DNA from: Actinomycetota bacterium | GTDB lineage: Bacteria; Actinomycetota; Actinomycetes; Nanopelagicales; Nanopelagicaceae | Reading direction: 5' to 3' | Length of the DNA stretch: 8,894 nt | Assembly: GCA_009702845.1 (NCBI GenBank) | Contig: WLHG01000029.1 | Span: 1-8,894 of the forward strand | In this document: positions 5,927-8,894 of the stretch, piece after piece | Position numbering within the stretch: position 1 is the stretch's first letter | How the letters are laid out: each line of letters begins with the position of its first letter | The notes under the pieces: model-generated | The model's input: only the letters and a program-made list of their open reading frames with translations | Databases searched by the model: none | What the model was told of the DNA's origin: nothing | Translations under genes and position numbers: made by a program

Positions 5927-7210
5927 ATGACTACACACTGTGAAGAAATCGAAAGCACGGCCACCCAATCAACCACCCAATCAGCCTTTCAGGGATCCTA
6001 TCCCCGACTCAAAAATGGCGTCTACATCAGTCGAGTAACAGTTAGCGAAGAGACATCAATTCATATCGCTACTGCTACTCACGCAATCGAGATTTTCCAT
6101 GGCGGCGCTCGCTCAATAATTGCACAGCTGAATGGTTCCCAAACACCACAAGAGATCTCTCAGATTTTATCGGCCCCAATTGAGGTAATAGATCAAGTAC
6201 TGACTCAACTCATAGATGCAAACTTTATCGACACCGTTCGAAATAAAATTACGCTCCATAACCGTTTCCAATCAACGATTGCATCGCGTGCGGCACATAC
6301 CAAAGATCAAACTCTTGATGCCGCATTTAGTCAGCTGCAGAAAAGACTCGCACCTGAACTTAGCCAAGCGACATGGTTAAGTGGAGTTAAAGATGGCGGT
6401 GTTGAGATGCTGTCAACGCGCCAAAACTATGGAGTTGAAATATTTGGAAGCTCTCGTACGGCAACACTTCTCTGCTCGATCCTCTTGGCAAGCGGAGTTA
6501 CCAATACTCGTCTGGCGCTGACATCAACACAGCAGCATCCAACTATTAGCGATAGCGATTTAGGTACAGGGGCATTACGCATCAGTGATATTGGATTGAA
6601 CTTTCGGGGGCGCTTAGAAGAGCTCTCGCGTGAATGGTCGCTTTTTCCCGTTGCATCCAACGTCGGATCCATCAATAAACCCACTCCAGAGTCGCTTCCT
6701 GAGCGCATGCTGCGAATAGTTGTCGGTAGTTATGATCCCGAACTGATTGAGCACTTTACGCGCGATGGTCTTGACCATCTAGTCGTCGGAAAAATCGCCG
6801 GTGGCGTTGCACTCTGTGGTCCATTGGTTCAGCCCGGCATTACTCCCTGTCTGCAGTGTCTCTCACTCGCAGCCGAAGATAGGTTCGGAAGATTTCATAG
6901 TCAGCTAACGGCATCCCATGGGACGAGTGAAGAGCTTCCTATTGCAATCGCTCATCAGTTGGCTGCAATCGCCGCACATGCAGCGCTGCGCTTCATCGAT
7001 ACGGGCGAGTGCCTGCTCAAGGGGGCACAGATTCAATTGAACTATCTCGAACCATTCATACCAAACCTGACTCACTTTTCGCGCCATCCACAATGTCGGT
7101 GCACGTGGAGTAACTCGGACAATGGGACGACTGAACAGAAAGAGGAGAGATTAAATTTTATGCAGAGCGCGGGGCAGAGCCCCACTGTCGATATACACAA
7201 GGGCCTCTGA
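5927..7210 (+). CDS. Orphan ThiF/cyclodehydratase-like (E1-like, TOMM partner) protein
   Basis: The 427-residue product has two parts. Residues 25-110 (RLKNGVYI..., FHGG, AQLNGSQTPQEI..., QLIDANF) resemble the PqqD/RRE-like winged-helix domain that binds precursor leader peptides in azoline biosynthesis. Residues about 168-400 resemble the ocin-ThiF-like E1 domain: a Rossmann-type strand (YGVEIFGSSRTATLL, 168-182), CGPLVQPGITPCLQC (297-311) and a closing HPQCRC (387-392). The pairs C308/C311 and C390/C392 form the typical structural zinc site. The nucleotide loop reads GSSRTA rather than a glycine-rich GxGxxG, so ATP activation is doubtful; non-catalytic partners that only bind leader peptide are known. 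No YcaO, dehydrogenase or precursor gene is in view. The last 35 residues are polar and probably flexible. The ATG at 5927 has no clear ribosome site. Confidence 0.8.
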   Translation: MTTHCEEIESTATQSTTQSAFQGSYPRLKNGVYISRVTVSEETSIHIATATHAIEIFHGGARSIIAQLNGSQTPQEISQILSAPIEVIDQVLTQLIDANFIDTVRNKITLHNRFQSTIASRAAHTKDQTLDAAFSQLQKRLAPELSQATWLSGVKDGGVEMLSTRQNYGVEIFGSSRTATLLCSILLASGVTNTRLALTSTQQHPTISDSDLGTGALRISDIGLNFRGRLEELSREWSLFPVASNVGSINKPTPESLPERMLRIVVGSYDPELIEHFTRDGLDHLVVGKIAGGVALCGPLVQPGITPCLQCLSLAAEDRFGRFHSQLTASHGTSEELPIAIAHQLAAIAAHAALRFIDTGECLLKGAQIQLNYLEPFIPNLTHFSRHPQCRCTWSNSDNGTTEQKEERLNFMQSAGQSPTVDIHKGL

Positions 7211-7270
7211 TTTCGACGGCGCACTCAGATGCAAATAGAAGACTGGCGCACGCATCACACCCACACTATT

Positions 7271-7277
7271 GGAGGAG
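7271..7277 (+). promoter_or_regulatory. Ribosome binding site deciding the Flp-like pilin start
   Basis: GGAGGAG lies just before the ATG at 7280 and makes it the preferred start. The longer frame from the ATG at 7229 has no such site and would add 17 His-rich residues before the conserved part. Confidence 0.75.
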
Positions 7278-7279
7278 CA

Positions 7280-7513
7280 ATGAAGGCACTATTAACAAAG
7301 CTTGTAAAGGCAGAGATTTCACTTCGCGATGGTTTAACTCGAACTCACAAAAATTTCTATGCACGTCTGCGCGATGAACGCGGAGATGTTCCAGGATGGG
7401 TACTCGTTGTATTGATGACAACGGGTTTGGTTACGGCTATTTGGACAATTGCTGCACCCCGCCTAACTTCGATTTTAAAGAACTCTCTTGATGCCATGAA
7501 TGGAATTCGCTAA
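7280..7513 (+). CDS. Flp/Tad-type small pilin-like protein
   Basis: This 77-residue product starts at the ATG right after GGAGGAG. It has a basic, amphipathic N-terminal part (MKALLTKLVKAEISLRDG), then RDERGDVPGWVLVVLM (31-46) leading into a hydrophobic helix (about 39-58) and a short C-terminal tail. The GDVPGWVL segment is typical of small proteins that stand in the Flp pilin position of actinobacterial Tad clusters. The usual Flp signature (glycine, then glutamate-tyrosine at +5/+6) is missing; G35 before D36 is the nearest equivalent to a cleavage site. Three TadE/TadG-like genes follow. A role as pilin subunit or surface-filament protein is inferred from context. Confidence 0.75.
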   Translation: MKALLTKLVKAEISLRDGLTRTHKNFYARLRDERGDVPGWVLVVLMTTGLVTAIWTIAAPRLTSILKNSLDAMNGIR

Positions 7514-7589
7514 GGCGATAGCGATGCGCTCTCCATTAACTGCCATAAGTTTCCTGCACCGTAATAAATCTGCAACGCTGCACACGTGT

Positions 7590-7594
7590 AAGGA
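7590..7594 (+). promoter_or_regulatory. Ribosome binding site deciding the first TadE-like start
   Basis: AAGGA, seven bases before the ATG at 7602, supports that start over the ATG at 7500, which lies inside the preceding gene and would add 34 unrelated residues. Confidence 0.65.
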
Positions 7595-7601
7595 ACGGGG
7601 C

Positions 7602-7961
7602 ATGAAGCACAGTATCTCGAGGCTAAAGCGGGATGATGGAAACGTTGAAAGTGCGATGGTATTGATCCCTCTCCTAGTTCTTTTTATGATTGGAATCGAA
7701 CTCATAGCGGCAACAAACCTGCGCAATGGTGATGCTGCCATTGCGCAGGGCGATGCCTCACGTCGGGCGATAAGTGGAGAGATCTTTTCGCAGGATGAGG
7801 TGATTGAGCTTGACTCTCCAGATCGATTTGCCCATATCCGAGTTTTAATCACTCATCGCAGAACAACGGTGCCCCAGCTAATTCCTGGATTAATCGCGCT
7901 CATGGGCGGCTCGCCCTCGACGGATGTAAAGGGCGCAGCGATTATGGAGCCAATCAATTGA
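7602..7961 (+). CDS. TadE-like pseudopilin
   Basis: The 119-residue product has a short basic N-terminus, then RDDGNVESAMVLIPLLVLF (10-28), in which a glycine (G13) and glutamate (E16) precede a hydrophobic helix (about 18-37). This is the prepilin-like pattern of TadE-family proteins, though the glutamate is at +3 rather than the usual +5. The rest is soluble and probably outside the membrane. It follows the Flp-like gene by 88 bp and overlaps the next gene by 4 bp, so the two TadE-like proteins are probably made together. Confidence 0.8.
   Translation: MKHSISRLKRDDGNVESAMVLIPLLVLFMIGIELIAATNLRNGDAAIAQGDASRRAISGEIFSQDEVIELDSPDRFAHIRVLITHRRTTVPQLIPGLIALMGGSPSTDVKGAAIMEPIN
7946..7949 (+). promoter_or_regulatory. 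Ribosome binding site supporting a TTG start
   Basis: GGAG lies eight bases before the TTG at 7958, whereas the in-frame ATG at 7973 has no such site. This favours the TTG start and a TTGA overlap with the previous stop codon. Confidence 0.6.
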
Positions 7962-8377
7962 TCAATCGCGTTATGCGCAGATGGGTTAAGGAGGATACGG
8001 GCAGTGCGATCGTTGAGTTTGTGGCCCTAGCGATTCCACTTTTTATTCCTATTTTTATATATCTGAATAATTTTGCATCCGTTAGCGGCAACGAGGAGAT
8101 TGTTAGGGTCTTAGCTCGCGAAGGCCTACGCGCATATGTTGCAAGCGATAGCGATCACTCCGGTCGGGAAGTATCTGCGCAGGCGGTTTCAGTTATTGCC
8201 CAGCATCTTGGTCTTACAGCCCGAGAGATTCAAACACTCTCTGCAAAATATGAGTGCTCAAATAATCCCTGCCTCTCATCTGATGGCCGAATTCGATTAA
8301 CTGTTTCATTCATCGATGAGCAGTCACATCGCACTATTGAGGCATCGGCTCAGGAGCATGTAAGCCCATGGATGTAG
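7958..8377 (+). CDS. TadE-like pseudopilin with canonical prepilin site
   Basis: The product has 139 residues from the TTG start, or 134 from the ATG at 7973. EDTGSAIVEFVALAIPLF (12-29) shows the classic class III prepilin pattern: a glycine (G15) at -1, glutamate (E20) at +5 and phenylalanine after it, then a hydrophobic helix (about 21-42). This matches TadE-family minor pseudopilins of type IVb (Tad/Flp) pili. The soluble part has two cysteines (C100 and C105) that could form a disulfide outside the cell. The gene overlaps the previous one by 4 bp and the next by 10 bp, which indicates translational coupling in one operon. A cognate prepilin peptidase is expected elsewhere in the genome. 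Confidence 0.85.
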   Translation: MINRVMRRWVKEDTGSAIVEFVALAIPLFIPIFIYLNNFASVSGNEEIVRVLAREGLRAYVASDSDHSGREVSAQAVSVIAQHLGLTAREIQTLSAKYECSNNPCLSSDGRIRLTVSFIDEQSHRTIEASAQEHVSPWM

Positions 8378-8894
8378 AGAACGGAATCGAGCCTCTGCTT
8401 CGACGTAAACGTTCTATAAAGGTTTCAGGTTTTACACGTTCTATAAAGGTTTTAGCTATTCGAAAGGCTTTATTCCTCAAGAAAGAATTAGCTGAGGAGA
8501 CAGGTTCACTCAGTGTTGTCATTATCGGTCTGTTTTTCATTACCGTTGCTTCCCTTATGGTGATGAGTGATGTGGCAACAGTGCTCGTGGCCAAACGTTC
8601 TCTTGCGCAGGCGACGGAGGCCGCTGCCCAGCGTGGAGTACATACCTTAGATAAGGCCTCGTACTACACAGGAAAGGGCACAATGTTTACGGCACCGATT
8701 GCTCTGATTACTCATCGAGATCACACGCCAATTCCAATTGACTGTAACCGAGCAGTTATTGATGTCATGCTCGAACTTCACAACTGGAGTAACGATGATG
8801 GATCGATGAAGCGACAGGAGCTTCAGGGGATTGTTTTAACTGATTTTAACTGTGATGGAACAACACTTGAAATATCAACCTACGCCGAAGTTAA
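8368..8894 (+). CDS. TadG/TadE-like pilus-assembly protein, 3' end beyond window
   Basis: The ATG at 8368 overlaps the end of the previous gene by 10 bp, with AGGAG 11 bases upstream. The first 175 codons are open to the edge. A basic 45-residue N-terminus is followed by ETGSLSVVIIGLFFI (44-58), a prepilin-like glycine (G46) before a hydrophobic helix (about 48-68), and then RSLAQATEAAAQRGVHTLD (77-95), the pattern of TadG/Rv3654c-like proteins, where it usually reads as an Ala-rich ADAAALA motif. The remaining part has cysteines C126 and C162. The N-terminus carries an in-frame 27-bp tandem duplication (RSIKV at 15-19 and 24-28). It is the last of the pilus-type genes in view. Confidence 0.8.
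   Translation, partial: MDVENGIEPLLRRKRSIKVSGFTRSIKVLAIRKALFLKKELAEETGSLSVVIIGLFFITVASLMVMSDVATVLVAKRSLAQATEAAAQRGVHTLDKASYYTGKGTMFTAPIALITHRDHTPIPIDCNRAVIDVMLELHNWSNDDGSMKRQELQGIVLTDFNCDGTTLEISTYAEV
8409..8452 (+). repeat. In-frame tandem duplication, 27-bp period
   Basis: ACGTTCTATAAAGGTTT occurs at 8409-8425 and again at 8436-8452, 17 identical bases with a period of exactly 27 bp, that is nine codons. The protein reads RSIKVSGFT and then RSIKVLAIR. The repeat lies in the basic, presumably cytoplasmic part before the membrane helix and keeps the frame. Confidence 0.85.

Noticed and set aside
7171..7183. GGGGC-AGA-GCCCC hairpin as a terminator of the ThiF-like gene
   Set aside because: It lies inside the coding region and has no T-run.

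Overview
The window looks like chromosome from a mid-GC member of the Actinomycetota. The best guide is the gene order UPF0182 membrane protein / Lon-like YlbL-type protease / small membrane protein, divergent from a DUF2342 zincin-fold protein, then a YgjP-like metallopeptidase, a DUF5679 zinc ribbon and a ThiF/cyclodehydratase-like protein. From memory, the UPF0182-YlbL-DUF2342 part matches the M. tuberculosis neighbourhood Rv3193c-Rv3195, upstream of whiB7/uvrD2. AT-leaning codon choice and several apparently leaderless genes would suit a streamlined (perhaps freshwater) actinobacterium, but that placement is inference.

Left part, minus strand (1-2931): a small one-TM protein (2931-2659), a PDZ-less Lon-like serine protease (2641-1892), and the first 591 codons of a UPF0182 protein (1775-1, running off the left edge). 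The first two are 17 bp apart and probably cotranscribed. UPF0182 seems to have its own leaderless promoter beneath a perfect inverted repeat.

Middle, plus strand (2932-5750): a palindrome-rich divergent control region, the DUF2342 protein (3100-4416) with a degraded metal-binding motif, a 333-bp gap with a long structured hairpin and T-runs (possible small RNA), a YgjP-like metalloprotease with an intact HExxH site (4750-5367), a 52-residue zinc-ribbon protein (5479-5637) and a clear intrinsic terminator (5702-5750).

Right part, plus strand (5751-8894): a repeat-bearing upstream region, an orphan ThiF/cyclodehydratase-like protein (5927-7210), then a tight run of four pilus-type genes: a Flp-like small pilin (7280-7513), two TadE-like pseudopilins (7602-7961 and 7958-8377) and a TadG/TadE-like protein (8368 onward, cut by the right edge). 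The last three overlap or nearly abut, as in one operon. No Tad ATPase, platform protein or prepilin peptidase lies in the window.

Much of the window encodes membrane, envelope or proteolysis functions. The most unusual points are the PDZ-less YlbL homologue, the DUF2342 protein with a broken zinc motif beside an intact metalloprotease, the recurring TANNNT-N6-ATG arrangement, the structured intergenic element at 4503-4575, and the orphan E1-like protein without YcaO or precursor peptide. No rRNA, tRNA, CRISPR array or insertion sequence was seen.
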